DNA from: Roseomonas sp. OT10
GTDB lineage: Bacteria; Pseudomonadota; Alphaproteobacteria; Acetobacterales; Acetobacteraceae
Reading direction: 5' to 3'
DNA length: 64,000 nucleotides
NCBI RefSeq assembly: GCF_020991085.1
Contig: NZ_CP087719.1
Coordinates: forward strand, 496,001 to 560,000
The notes under the pieces were generated by a model that made no database searches, was not told where the DNA came from, and saw only the letters and a program-made list of their open reading frames with translations. Positions within the stretch are counted from its first letter, which is position 1. Every line of letters starts with the position of its first letter. A program made the translations under genes and the position numbers. This document shows positions 8,422 through 20,277 of this stretch, piece after piece.

Positions 8422-10862
8422 CAGGCCACGCCCGCGCCGGTCAGGTGGCACAGGCGGGTCGTGCCGCCATCCGGGGAATAGACCAGCAGGCTGGCCACGC
8501 CGTTGGCCTTGATCTTCGTGTGGCCCTCGGAGTTCACGATGGCGCCGCTGAAGTTGGCGAGCGTCACCGGCAGGTCCGCGCCGGAGCGGTTGACCACGAG
8601 GCAGGAGAAGCCGTCGCCCGTCGCCGCCCAGTCCAGCGACAGGCTGGTCCCGGGGTTGGCGATCAGCATGCGGGCGTTGTGGGACGCCTGGGTCAGCGCC
8701 GTGGCGGCGGCCAGGACCAGCCTGGCCATGCGCCGCTCGGTGAACTGGCCGTCGACATACTGCCGGGTGGCGGCCTGCATCGCCGCGGCCGGATCGGCGG
8801 CCAGGACCAGCGGCCCGGCGAGCGTCACGGTGCCGTCGGGCGCGATGCGCAGGCGCTGCGCGCTGGTGCCGCCCTGGCGCAGCTCCAGCACCAGCGAGCC
8901 GGATTCCGCGCCGCCCGCCACCGCGTCGGCGAGGACGGCGAGGGTGCCGAACACCGTCTCGGCGCCGGCGGCGTTCATGCCGTTGAAGCTGATCTGCCCC
9001 AGCCGGTCGCCCGCCGCGGGGGTGGTGGAGATGCGGCGGATGTTCACCCGCGTCGGCGCCGTGGCGTTGTTCGAGGCGCCGAGGTCGATGCCCCCGTTCG
9101 GGTTCAGCGTCGGGTCGCCGCCGATGCCGAGGTTGGCCGCGCCCGGTCCGACCGAGAGGACATAGGCGCCCTGGTCGCCCGCATTGGCCAGGTTCAGCCG
9201 CGCGCCGAGGCTGGCGGAGCGGCGGCGCAGGGTGACGGTGCCGTCCGCCGCGATCTCCAGCCGCCTGGTGGGGCCCTCCGCCGCCGAGGGGATGGTCGCC
9301 AGCTCCACCGTGCCGCCGGTGACCTGCGCCGCGACGGTGGCGCCGCGGTTGCCCAGCATGGCGATCCGGCGCAGCGCCGCGTCGGAGGCGCCGGCGAAGG
9401 TGGCCGTCCGCAGCTCCGTGCCCACCAGGGTCAGGGCGACGGCGCCGGCGCCCATATAGACCAGGTTCGGATAGGTGGCGCCGTCCAGGCTCGGGCCCGG
9501 CGTCAGGTCGCAGGCCTCCAGGGTCAGCGCGCCGGACTGGACGTCCAGCGTGCGCAGCACGCCGCCGTTCACCACCGCGCCGACGATCTGGTTCTGCTCG
9601 GACGAGCTGGTGTCGAGCAGCACGGTCCGCCCCTGCGAGGAGAGGAAGCCGCCGATCCACTTCGTGCGGAAGGCGTTGCCGGTGAGGTGCAGCCCGACCG
9701 TCGCGGGATCGGCGATGCCGGGGTGGTTGTCGGCCGAGCAGTTCACGCACTGGACCGCCGCCGCGCCGCTGCCCAGCCGGAAGCCCACGTCGTAGCCGTA
9801 GGCGAAGCAGTCCACCAGCTCCGCCACGTCCGCGTTCTCGACGTGGAAGGCGGTGCCGGTGCGCCGGTTGGCCCAGATGTGCAGCATGCCGCCGGAGACG
9901 TAGCCCGCGGCATGGGTCGAGCCCTGCAGGTCCACCGTGGTGGCGGAGACGACGGTGACGGTGAAGCGCCCGTTCGCCGCGGCGAGGCCCTGGCAGCCGG
10001 CGAGGTTCACCACATCCCCGGTGGCCAGGCCGTGCGCTTCGGCCGTCGTGACGCGGATCAGGCCGGCGCCGTTGTTGGCGAGGCCCGACACGCTGCGCGA
10101 GACCAGGGAGAGGTTGCTGAGGTTGCCCGTCAGGAACGGCCAGAAGTGGATGCCGCGCAGCCGGGAGATGTCGTAGGACTGCTCCAGCCGGATGCCGTTG
10201 CGGTTGTCGCCCGCGATGTCGCGGAGCTGGACGCGGGCGTTGTAGACGCTGCGCACCGCCTGGTCGAAGCCCAGGATCAGCAGGCTCTCCGCCCGGGCGT
10301 CGGAGCCGTTGTGGTTGGTCCCGTCGCCGATGGTGACGGCCGTGCCGGCGAAGCCCGCGACCATCGTCAGCGCCTCGCGCAGCGTCGCCGGCGGCGCCAG
10401 GCCACGGCGGATCACCGCGACGCCCACCAGGCCGGCATTGCGGCGCAGGCGGATGGTGCGCGCCGGATCGAGCAGCAGCGTGTAGGGCACCGCGCGGTAG
10501 TCGCCCTCCGCCCGCTGCGCGCCGGGCGAGATGCCGCCGGCGAGGGTGACGTTCGGCCGGATGTCCAGTTCCGCCCCCGCGACCAGGTAGCGCTTCGGAC
10601 CCAGCTGCACGGTGCCGCCGCCCTGCTCCGCCGCCGCGTCGATCGCCGCCTGGATGGCGGCGGCATCGTCGGTGACGCCGTCGCCGCGGGCGCCGTAGTC
10701 GCGCACGTGCAGCGGCCGGTCCGGCAGCAGCGCACCGCGCAACTGGGTCAGGCTGGCGCGCCGCGTGGCGCTGCCGGCCGCGGTGGCCTGCACGACGGGA
10801 AGCAGGTCGGCCTCGGCGAAGGCCCCGGCGGCGGGAAGGCTGCTGATCGTCACGTCTGGCAT
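8421..10862 (-). CDS. Tailspike-like protein with pectate-lyase-type beta-helix
   Basis: 813 residues, starting at ATG 10862. The N-terminus (MPDVTISSLPAAGAFAEADL, then LPVVQ) matches the adaptor start common in tail fibres of alphaproteobacterial phages. Next comes HVRDYGARGDGVTDDAAAIQ, the diagnostic start of the pectate-lyase-3 / tailspike right-handed beta-helix, followed by helix coils to about residue 560. The C-terminal region has repeated modules such as LRIAPDGTVTLAGPL and LEIAADGTVTLRRR, then a short trimer-tip-like end (SEGHTKIKANGVASLLVYS). It is probably a polysaccharide-binding or depolymerising fibre. No signal peptide is seen, so export is unlikely unless it belongs to a phage-like particle. 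Confidence 0.8.
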   Translation of the reverse strand: MPDVTISSLPAAGAFAEADLLPVVQATAAGSATRRASLTQLRGALLPDRPLHVRDYGARGDGVTDDAAAIQAAIDAAAEQGGGTVQLGPKRYLVAGAELDIRPNVTLAGGISPGAQRAEGDYRAVPYTLLLDPARTIRLRRNAGLVGVAVIRRGLAPPATLREALTMVAGFAGTAVTIGDGTNHNGSDARAESLLILGFDQAVRSVYNARVQLRDIAGDNRNGIRLEQSYDISRLRGIHFWPFLTGNLSNLSLVSRSVSGLANNGAGLIRVTTAEAHGLATGDVVNLAGCQGLAAANGRFTVTVVSATTVDLQGSTHAAGYVSGGMLHIWANRRTGTAFHVENADVAELVDCFAYGYDVGFRLGSGAAAVQCVNCSADNHPGIADPATVGLHLTGNAFRTKWIGGFLSSQGRTVLLDTSSSEQNQIVGAVVNGGVLRTLDVQSGALTLEACDLTPGPSLDGATYPNLVYMGAGAVALTLVGTELRTATFAGASDAALRRIAMLGNRGATVAAQVTGGTVELATIPSAAEGPTRRLEIAADGTVTLRRRSASLGARLNLANAGDQGAYVLSVGPGAANLGIGGDPTLNPNGGIDLGASNNATAPTRVNIRRISTTPAAGDRLGQISFNGMNAAGAETVFGTLAVLADAVAGGAESGSLVLELRQGGTSAQRLRIAPDGTVTLAGPLVLAADPAAAMQAATRQYVDGQFTERRMARLVLAAATALTQASHNARMLIANPGTSLSLDWAATGDGFSCLVVNRSGADLPVTLANFSGAIVNSEGHTKIKANGVASLLVYSPDGGTTRLCHLTGAGVA

Positions 10863-10939
10863 GGGGCGGGGGAATCCTGTCTCGGAGAGGAGGGGGGAAG
10901 GCGAGGGGCGGGGAGGCGGCAGGCCGGGGGGGGGTACCG

Positions 10940-11314
10940 TCAGGCGAGGAGGCGGGCGCGGGCCTCGGTCAGCAGCGCATCGCCGGCCTCGGTCAGCAGG
11001 GCGGCGGCCTGTACCGCCTGGCGGCGGGCGAGCAGGCCGAACGTCACCTGGCTGGAGCCGGCGAGGCGCAGCGGCACCGTGTTGGTGTCGAGCAGCAGGC
11101 CGGGGCCGGGGACGCCGCCATCGCGGATCGGCAGCAGGGCGCTGGCATCGGCGGCCTGCAGCACGACCAGGTGGCCGGCGCCGAGCCGCGCGGCGACCGG
11201 TGCGAAGTAGCCGCTGGCCAGCACGGCGGCGCGCGGGTCCGAGGTCGCATAGCGCCACAGGACGAAGGAGCCCGACGCCAGCAGTGGCGTGAGGCCCTGG
11301 GACTCGAAGGGCAT
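10940..11314 (-). CDS. Small phage-tail-associated protein
   Basis: 124 residues; ATG at 11314 with GAGGAG some 12 nt upstream. The protein reads MPFESQGLTPLLASGSFVLW, then RYATSDPRAAVLASGYF and LGAGHLVVLQAADASALLPI. The pattern (short lead, Trp-x-Tyr-x-T-D, then a GYF and a 'gG-D/H-LVVLQ' beta strand) resembles small proteins found next to phage tail fibre genes. It is the promoter-proximal gene of the block, 77 bp before the tailspike gene. The C-terminal 35 residues form an Ala/Leu-rich helix (LLTEAGDALLTEARARLLA). Function is unassigned. Confidence 0.5.
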   Translation of the reverse strand: MPFESQGLTPLLASGSFVLWRYATSDPRAAVLASGYFAPVAARLGAGHLVVLQAADASALLPIRDGGVPGPGLLLDTNTVPLRLAGSSQVTFGLLARRQAVQAAALLTEAGDALLTEARARLLA

Positions 11315-11561
11315 GGGCGGCGGTGGCTCCTCGGCGCGGGCATGGCGACGCGCCCCGCCAGCGGGGGCGGGCGGGGCGGCGGCGGGCGGGGATGGAGGGG
11401 GCTGCCGGGCGCAACTCGCCCGTTGGCCCCGCCGCTGTAGAGGACCGTCAGCCTATGGTCAAGGAAATAATACCTATATCGTGCCGGGTGGCGGCGGTTC
11501 CCTCATCGGCGCCGCCCTGCTCTAGTCCCCTGCGTTCCGCCGGCCTGGAGGCGCCTGCCGC

Positions 11562-12659
11562 ATGCGTCCGATTCACGTCCTGCTGTTCCTGCTCGCTGCG
11601 CTGCTGGCACCGCTGCCGGGCCACGCGCAGGAGCGGGTGATCCACGTCTACAACTGGACGGACTACATCGATCCCTACGCGGTCGAGCGCTTCCAGCGCG
11701 AGACGGGCATCCGCGTGCGCTACGACGTCTTCGACAGCCTGGAGACGCTGGAGGCCAAGCTCTCCGCCGGCCGCTCCGGCTACGACATCGTCGTGCCGAC
11801 CTCCGAGCCGACCTTCGCCCGGCTGGTGCGGGCGGGGGCGCTGCGCCGGCTCGACCGCGCGGCGATCCCGAACTTCGCCGGCCAGGACCCGGCGCTGCTG
11901 GAACGGGTGGCGTCCAGCGACCCCGGCAACGCGCATGGCGCGATCTACCTGTGGGGCACGATCGGCATGGGCATCCGCCCGGGCCGCATCCGCGCCCTGG
12001 CGCCCGACGCGCCCCTGGACAGCCTCGACCTGCTGCTGAAGCCCGAGCAGATCCGCCGCTTCGCCCGCTGCGGGGTCGCGGTGATGGACAGCGGCATCGA
12101 CGTGATCCCCTCCGTGCTGCGCTGGCTGGGGCGCGACCCGAACGGAAGCGGGGCCGAGGACCTGCGCGCGGCGGAGCAGGCGCTGCTGGCCATCCGGCCG
12201 CAGGTGCGCGCCATCATCTCCTCGGCCGCCATCACCGACGCGCTGGCGACGGGCGAGTACTGCCTCGCCTTCAGCTATTCCGGCGACATCGTGCAGGCCC
12301 AGGTGCGCGCCCGCGCGGCGGGGCGGGGCGACGACCTGGCCTATGTGCAGCCGCGGGAGGGGGCGCAGCTCTGGTTCGACATGCTGGCGATCCCGGCGGA
12401 CGCGCCGAACCCGGAGGACGCGCAGCGCTTCATCGACTTCCTGCTGCGCCCGGATGTCATCGCGGGCGTGACCAACCAGGTGCGCTACCCCAACGCCGTC
12501 CCCGCCTCCCGCCCGCATCTGAGCGAGGAGGTGGCGCGCGACCCGAACGTCTATCCCACGCCGGAGATGATCGCCCGTACCTTCACCGTCGCCGCCCCGC
12601 CGCCGGCGGCGGAACGCGCCCGCGCCCGGCTCTGGTCGCGCTTCAAGGCCGGGCGTTGA
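11562..12659 (+). CDS. Polyamine ABC transporter, periplasmic binding protein (PotF/PotD-like)
   Basis: 365 residues with signal peptide MRPIHVLLFLLAALLAPLPGHAQ and GGAGG-type ribosome site upstream (GGAGG, 10 nt). The mature start RVIHVYNWTDYIDPYAVERF is the signature opening of putrescine/spermidine binding proteins. SGYDIVVPTSEPTFARL, YLWGTIGMGI and AFSYSGDIVQAQ follow PotF organisation, including the acidic and aromatic ligand-contact regions. It binds a polyamine in the periplasm for the importer encoded immediately downstream; the next start codon overlaps this stop. The 247-bp upstream gap contains a short AT-rich stretch near 11460-11480 that may hold the promoter. Confidence 0.9.
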   Translation: MRPIHVLLFLLAALLAPLPGHAQERVIHVYNWTDYIDPYAVERFQRETGIRVRYDVFDSLETLEAKLSAGRSGYDIVVPTSEPTFARLVRAGALRRLDRAAIPNFAGQDPALLERVASSDPGNAHGAIYLWGTIGMGIRPGRIRALAPDAPLDSLDLLLKPEQIRRFARCGVAVMDSGIDVIPSVLRWLGRDPNGSGAEDLRAAEQALLAIRPQVRAIISSAAITDALATGEYCLAFSYSGDIVQAQVRARAAGRGDDLAYVQPREGAQLWFDMLAIPADAPNPEDAQRFIDFLLRPDVIAGVTNQVRYPNAVPASRPHLSEEVARDPNVYPTPEMIARTFTVAAPPPAAERARARLWSRFKAGR

Positions 12660-13693
12660 GCGGGGCGCTGTTGCGCCTCGCGGGCGTGCGCAAGAGCTTC
12701 GGCGGCGTGGTGGCGCTGGACGGGCTGGACCTCGACGTGGCGCCAGGGGAATTCCTGGCGCTGCTGGGCGGCTCCGGCTCCGGCAAGTCCACGCTGCTGC
12801 GCGTGGTGGCGGGGTTCGAGGCGCCGGATGCGGGGCAGGTGCTGTGGGAGGGGCGGGACCTGACGCCGCTGCCGCCGCACGCCCGGCCGCTGAACATGAT
12901 GTTCCAGTCCTACGCGCTGTTCCCGCACCTCTCCGTCTTCGACAACATCGCCTATGGCCTGCGCCGCGACGGGCGGCCGCGCGCCGAGATCGCCGCGCGC
13001 GTCGGCGAGGCGCTGGCGCTGACCGGGTTGTCCGGGCTGGAGCGGCGGAAGCCGCACGCGCTCTCCGGCGGGCAGAAGCAGCGCGTCGCCCTGGCCCGCG
13101 CCCTGGTGAAGCGCCCGCGCCTGCTGCTGCTGGACGAGCCGCTGGGGGCGCTGGATGCAGGGCTGCGCGAGCGCACGGGCTTCGAGCTGCGCGCCCTGCA
13201 ACGCGAGACGGGCGCCGCCTTCGTCATGGTGACGCACGACCAGGCGGAGGCGCTGTCGCTCGCCGACCGCGTCGCCGTACTGGCGGAAGGGCGGATCGCG
13301 CAGGTCGGCCCGCCGCGCGAGGTCTATGCCCGCCCCGCCACGCGCACCGTCGCGGGCTTCCTGGGCGGGGCGAACGTGGTCGAGGGCCGGCGCACGCCCG
13401 ACGGCGCGCTGGCGGCCCCGGGCCTCACCCTGCGCGCGGCGGCGCCGCTGCCCGAGGGGGTGAGCGCCTGCGCCCTGCGCCCGGAGAGTCTGCGCGCGGT
13501 GCCGATGCCGGGGGAGAACACGGCCGAGGGCGTGGTGGAGGAGGTGGCCTTCCGCGGCGGCGACAGCCTCGTGCTGCTGCGCCTGCCGGGTGGCGTCACG
13601 CTGCGCGCCGCCCTGCCGGGGGTGCCGCCGGAGCGGGGGGCGGTGCTGCGCCTGGGCTGGGAGGCGGCGTCGGTGGTGCCGCTGCGCGGCTGA
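12656..13693 (+). CDS. Polyamine ABC transporter ATP-binding protein (PotA/PotG-like)
   Basis: 345 residues if translation starts at TTG 12656, which overlaps the preceding stop as TTGA and gives MSGALLRLAGVRKSFGG; there is no ATG at a suitable place. A second TTG at 12671 is possible. The ATPase core is complete: Walker A GGSGSGKST, Q-loop MMFQSYALFPH, signature LSGGQKQR, Walker B LLLLDEPLGALD and H-loop VTHDQ. The C-terminal part (about 240-345) is a TOBE-type regulatory domain. It energises the two permeases that follow; the whole operon is overlap-coupled. Confidence 0.9.
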   Translation: MSGALLRLAGVRKSFGGVVALDGLDLDVAPGEFLALLGGSGSGKSTLLRVVAGFEAPDAGQVLWEGRDLTPLPPHARPLNMMFQSYALFPHLSVFDNIAYGLRRDGRPRAEIAARVGEALALTGLSGLERRKPHALSGGQKQRVALARALVKRPRLLLLDEPLGALDAGLRERTGFELRALQRETGAAFVMVTHDQAEALSLADRVAVLAEGRIAQVGPPREVYARPATRTVAGFLGGANVVEGRRTPDGALAAPGLTLRAAAPLPEGVSACALRPESLRAVPMPGENTAEGVVEEVAFRGGDSLVLLRLPGGVTLRAALPGVPPERGAVLRLGWEAASVVPLRG

Positions 13694-14526
13694 TGCGGCG
13701 CTGGCTGCTGCCGCCGGTCGTCCTCTGGCTCGCCCTGCTGGTGGCGGCGCCGCTGGCGGTGGTGGGGGTGCTGGCGCTGTCCTGGCAGGCGGAGGGGGTG
13801 CCGCCCTTCGCCCCGCCCTGGGGGGAGGGGGGCGTGAACCCCGATAACCTCGCCCTGGTGCTGGGCGACCCCTACTACCGCGACGCCTTCGGGCAGTCGC
13901 TGGTCCTGGCCGGGGTGACGGCGGCGCTGTGCCTGCTGCTGGCCCTGCCCATGGCGCTGGCCATCGCCCGCTCGCCGCGCGCGCAGCTCCTGCTGGGGCT
14001 GGTGCTGCTGCCGCTCTGGACAGGCTTCCTACTGCGCGTCGGCGCCTGGATCGGGCTGCTGCGCGACGAGGGCTGGATCAACGGAATCCTGCGCGGGCTC
14101 GGCTGGATCGAGCAGCCGCTGGCGCTGCTCTACTCGCCGCTGGCGCTCTACCTGGGCATGGTCCACGCCTACCTGCCCTTCGCCGTGCTGCCGCTCTATG
14201 CCGCCTTCGCCCGGATGGACCCGGCGCTGGAGGAGGCGGCGGCCGATCTCGGCGCCACGCCCACCCGCGCCTTTCTCACCGTCACCCTGCCGGCGGTGGC
14301 GCCCGGGGCGGCGGCGGCCTTCCTGCTGGTCTTCATCCCGGCGGCAGGGGAATACGTGGTGCCGGAGCTGCTCGGCCCGCCGGAGGCGCTGCCAGTCGGG
14401 CGGGCGCTGTTCCAGGAGTTCTTCCAGAACCGCGACTGGCCCGTGGCGGCCGCGCTGGCCTGCGCCCTGCTGGCGCTGCTGCTCGGCCCGATCCTGCTGT
14501 TCCAGCGGCTGGAGGCGCGGCGGTGA
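13693..14526 (+). CDS. Polyamine ABC transporter permease (PotH/PotB-like)
   Basis: 277 residues; the ATG at 13693 shares its A with the previous TGA (TGATG). Six hydrophobic segments fit an ABC-2-like binding-protein-dependent permease, the first being LPPVVLWLALLVAAPLAVVG. The cytoplasmic EAA loop is EEAAADLGATPTRAFLTVTL, which docks on the ATPase. A hydrophilic periplasmic loop (WGEGGVNPDNLALVLGDPYY) precedes helix 2, as in PotB/PotH. It forms the channel heterodimer with the next gene product. Confidence 0.88.
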   Translation: MRRWLLPPVVLWLALLVAAPLAVVGVLALSWQAEGVPPFAPPWGEGGVNPDNLALVLGDPYYRDAFGQSLVLAGVTAALCLLLALPMALAIARSPRAQLLLGLVLLPLWTGFLLRVGAWIGLLRDEGWINGILRGLGWIEQPLALLYSPLALYLGMVHAYLPFAVLPLYAAFARMDPALEEAAADLGATPTRAFLTVTLPAVAPGAAAAFLLVFIPAAGEYVVPELLGPPEALPVGRALFQEFFQNRDWPVAAALACALLALLLGPILLFQRLEARR

Positions 14527-15323
14527 CCCCGCGCTGGGCCGGTTGGGGGCTGTGGCTGGGGCTGGGATTCCTGTGGCTGCCGGTGCTGCTGCTGCTGGCC
14601 TATGCCTTCAGCGCCGATCCGGTGCCCTTCCGCTGGGGCGGCTTCTCGCTGCGCTGGTTCGCCGCGCTGGCGGCGGATGAGCCACTGGTGGAGGCCGCCT
14701 GGCGCTCCCTCCGCATCGCCGCCGGGGCGGCGACGCTGGCCACGCTGCTGGGGGGTGCCACCGGCTGGCTACTGGCCCGTGCCGGGCCCTTCCGCGGCCG
14801 CGCGCTGCTGGGGGCGCTGTCCGGGGCGCCGCTGGTGCTGCCGGAGGTGGTGACCGGGCTGTCGCTGCTGCTGCTCTTCGTCGCGCTGGAGACCGCCATC
14901 GGCTGGCCGGCGGGGCGTGGCGCCGGCACGGTGCTGCTGGCGCAGGCGAGCCTGGGCGCGGCCTATGCCGCCGTGGTGGTGCAGGCGCGGCTGGCCAGCA
15001 CGGGGCGGGAGCTGGAGGAGGCGGCGGCCGATCTGGGCGCGCGGCCGGCCACGGTCTTCGCCACCGTGACCCTGCCCGCCATGGCGCCGGCGCTGGCGGC
15101 GGGCTGGCTGCTGGCCTTCACCCTGGCGTTGGACGACGTGGTGCTGGCGAGCTTCGTCTCCGGCCCCTCGGCGACCACCCTGCCGGTGGCGCTGTTCTCC
15201 ATGCTGCGCCTGGGCATGACACCGAAGGTGAACGCGCTGGCGGTGGTGCTGCTGGGGGTGGTGGCGCTGGGGCTGGCGGTGGCGTGGGGGGTGGCCGCCG
15301 CGCGGCGCGGGCGGGCCGGCTGA
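14523..15323 (+). CDS. Polyamine ABC transporter permease (PotI/PotC-like)
   Basis: 266 residues starting at GTG 14523, which overlaps the previous stop as GTGA. The first segment GLWLGLGFLWLPVLLLLAYA is a membrane helix, followed by RWGGFSLRWFAALAADE, the PotC/PotI 'W-G-x-F-S-x-x-W(Y/F)' entrance, and four to five more helices. The EAA loop reads EEAAADLGARPATVFATVTL, nearly the same as in the partner permease. LDDVVLASFVSGPSATTLPV is the conserved PotC-type segment. This completes a four-gene importer, F-G-H-I, on one transcript. Confidence 0.88.
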   Translation: MTPRWAGWGLWLGLGFLWLPVLLLLAYAFSADPVPFRWGGFSLRWFAALAADEPLVEAAWRSLRIAAGAATLATLLGGATGWLLARAGPFRGRALLGALSGAPLVLPEVVTGLSLLLLFVALETAIGWPAGRGAGTVLLAQASLGAAYAAVVVQARLASTGRELEEAAADLGARPATVFATVTLPAMAPALAAGWLLAFTLALDDVVLASFVSGPSATTLPVALFSMLRLGMTPKVNALAVVLLGVVALGLAVAWGVAAARRGRAG

Positions 15324-15383
15324 TCCGCCGCGGCGTGCCAGGGGGTCGATGGCGGTGCTCCGCCCAAGGGGATCAGGTGGGGG

Positions 15384-17088
15384 TCAGGCGGGCACCGCCG
15401 CCTCCAGCATCTCGCGGATGCGGTTCGCCAGCTCCTCCATCGCGAAGGGCTTGACCAGGATCTGCATCCCCGGCGGCAGGACCCCGTCCTTGAACAGCGC
15501 CGCCTCCGCATAACCCGTGATGAAAAGGACTTTCAGCCCGGGGCGCTGGGTCCGGGCCGCATCCGCCAGTTGCCGGCCGTTCATCCCGCCGGGCATCCCG
15601 ACATCCGTGATCAGCAGATCCACCTGCGCGGTGGCGCGCAGCAGGCGCAGCGCCTCCGGGCCGTCCGCGGCCGCCAGCGGGGTGCAGCCCAGTTCCGCCA
15701 GCACCTCGCCGGCCAGCAGGCGCACCGTGGCCTCGTCGTCCACGATCAGCACCGTGCCCGGCCGCCTGGCGCCGTCGGCCCGGCCCGGCGCCGCCGCGCC
15801 GTCCGCCGGTTCCGCCGGCCCGTCGTAGCGCGGCAGGTAGAGGCGGACCGTGGTGCCCTGGCCGACCCGGCTGTCGATCTGCACATGGCCGCCGGACTGC
15901 TGCGCGAAGCCGTAGATCATGGACAGGCCCAGCCCCGTCCCCTGTCCCAGCGGCTTGGTGGTGAAGAAGGGGTCGAAGGCCCGTCCCAGCACCTCCGCCG
16001 GCATGCCGCAGCCCGTGTCGGCGACGCTCAGCATCACGTACTCGCCGGCCCTGGCCTCGTTCATCCGCCGCGCCGCCGCCTCGTCCAACGTGGCGTTGGC
16101 GGTGCGGATGGTCAGGCGGCCACCGTCGGGCATGGCGTCGCGCGCGTTGATGCACAGGTTGAGCAGCGCGTTCTCGATCTGGTGCGGGTCGCACAGCGTC
16201 AGCCACAGGGCGCCCGGGCGCTCGACCGTGATCGGGATCGCCGGGCCGATCGTGCTGCGGATCAGCTCCTGCATGCCCTCCACCATCGCGTCCATCCGCG
16301 ACGGGCGCGCATCCAGCGTCTGCCGTCGGGAGAAGGCGAGGAGGCGATGGGTCAGCGCCGCCGCGCGCTGCGCACCGAGCTGCGCCATGCCGATGTAGCG
16401 GCCCATCTCCTCGATCCGGCCCTGCGAGAGGCGGCGCTGGAGCAGGTCCAGGCTGCCGGTAATGCCGGTCAGCATGTTGTTGAAGTCGTGCGCCAGCCCG
16501 CCGGTCAGCTGGCCCACCGCCTCCATCTTCTGCGACTGGGCCAGGGCGGCGGCGATGCGGCGGCGCTCCGCCTCCGCCGCCTCCAGGGCCTCGGTCCGCT
16601 CCCGCACGCGCAGCTCCAGCTCGGCATTGGCGCGCGCCGCGGCCTCGGCCTGACCGAGCAGGTGGTCGCGGACCTGCCGCTGCCGCTGGCGCGCGCGCAG
16701 GGAGGAGCGGACCGCGCTGCGCAGCGCGAGGGCATTCAGCGGCCGCTCCAGGAACAGCACGTTGCCCAGCCGGGCCGGCAGGTTCATCTCCGCCATCATC
16801 CGGCGCGCGGCGATGCCGGCCTGGGTCAGCACCACGAAGGGCAGGTCGGACCAGGGCGGCTGGGCGGCGAGCCGCTCCGCCAGGGGCGACAGGTCGGCGC
16901 GGAACAGGGCCTCGTCGGCGAGCAGGACCGCGCCCGCCTCCTCCGACACCGCCTCCTGCAGGGCGGCGAGGCTGCGGTGGATGACGGTCCCGATGCCGTC
17001 CTGCTCCAGCAGCCGGGACGCGCCCTCCGCGTCCCGGCCGGTCGGCGCCAGGATCAGGACCGGCCCGGCGGGAGGCGCCCGCAGCCGG

Positions 17089-17096
<8 letters not shown>
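15384..17096 (-). CDS. Hybrid sensor histidine kinase with C-terminal receiver
   Basis: 570 residues, cytoplasmic (no membrane helix). Residues 10-130 form a receiver-like fold that lacks the usual acidic pair at its start (PVLILAPTGRD), so it is probably a degenerate receiver. A coiled coil follows (about 130-190). The HisKA box is GGLAHDFNNMLTGI with His near 203. The ATPase domain has N-box NLCINARDAM, G1 ADTGCGMP, F-box FDPFFTTKPLGQGTGLGL. A true receiver closes the protein (VLIVDDEATVR, phospho-Asp near 498 in LLITDVGMPGG, Lys in LVKPF). Its start lies 8 bp inside the upstream kaiC-like gene, so the ATPase and the kinase are co-translated. The 60-bp downstream gap holds no obvious terminator. 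Confidence 0.9.
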
Positions 17097-20078
<2,982 letters not shown>

Positions 20079-20088
20079 AAAGGCAGGC

Positions 20089-20110
20089 CCGGGGGAGTGA
20101 CCTCCCCCGG
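20089..20110 (+). terminator. Hairpin after aspC
   Basis: Arms CCGGGGGAG (20089-20097) and CTCCCCCGG (20102-20110) pair perfectly over 9 bp around a 4-nt loop, 11 bp after the stop codon. A short TTTT occurs about 10 nt later, so it is a plausible but not classical intrinsic terminator. Confidence 0.65.
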
Positions 20111-20241
20111 ACCCCCTCCCTTTTCCAGGAGTCCGCCAGGGACGAAGGTGCGCGCCTTTGCCACGCAGGCTCCGCCCGCGGGTAGGGCGCAAGTCCCGCA
20201 AGGCGTGGACTCGTGAAAGAAGGAGGGGGATTCGGGCTCGC

Positions 20242-20260
20242 TTCGAGGCAGCGCCTCGAA
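20242..20260 (-). terminator. Hairpin after the secreted hydrolase gene
   Basis: TTCGAGGC (20242-20249) and GCCTCGAA (20253-20260) form a perfect 8-bp stem with a 3-nt loop, 17 bp beyond the stop codon of the minus-strand gene ending at 20278. No T tract follows on either strand. The remaining sequence between 20111 and 20241 shows no gene. Confidence 0.5.
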
Positions 20261-20277
20261 CCCCCGAGACGCGGCGC

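Noticed and set aside
6630-11314. Complete prophage or gene-transfer-agent cluster
   Set aside because: No capsid, portal, terminase, tail tube, lysis or integrase genes are present; only receptor-binding-type genes.
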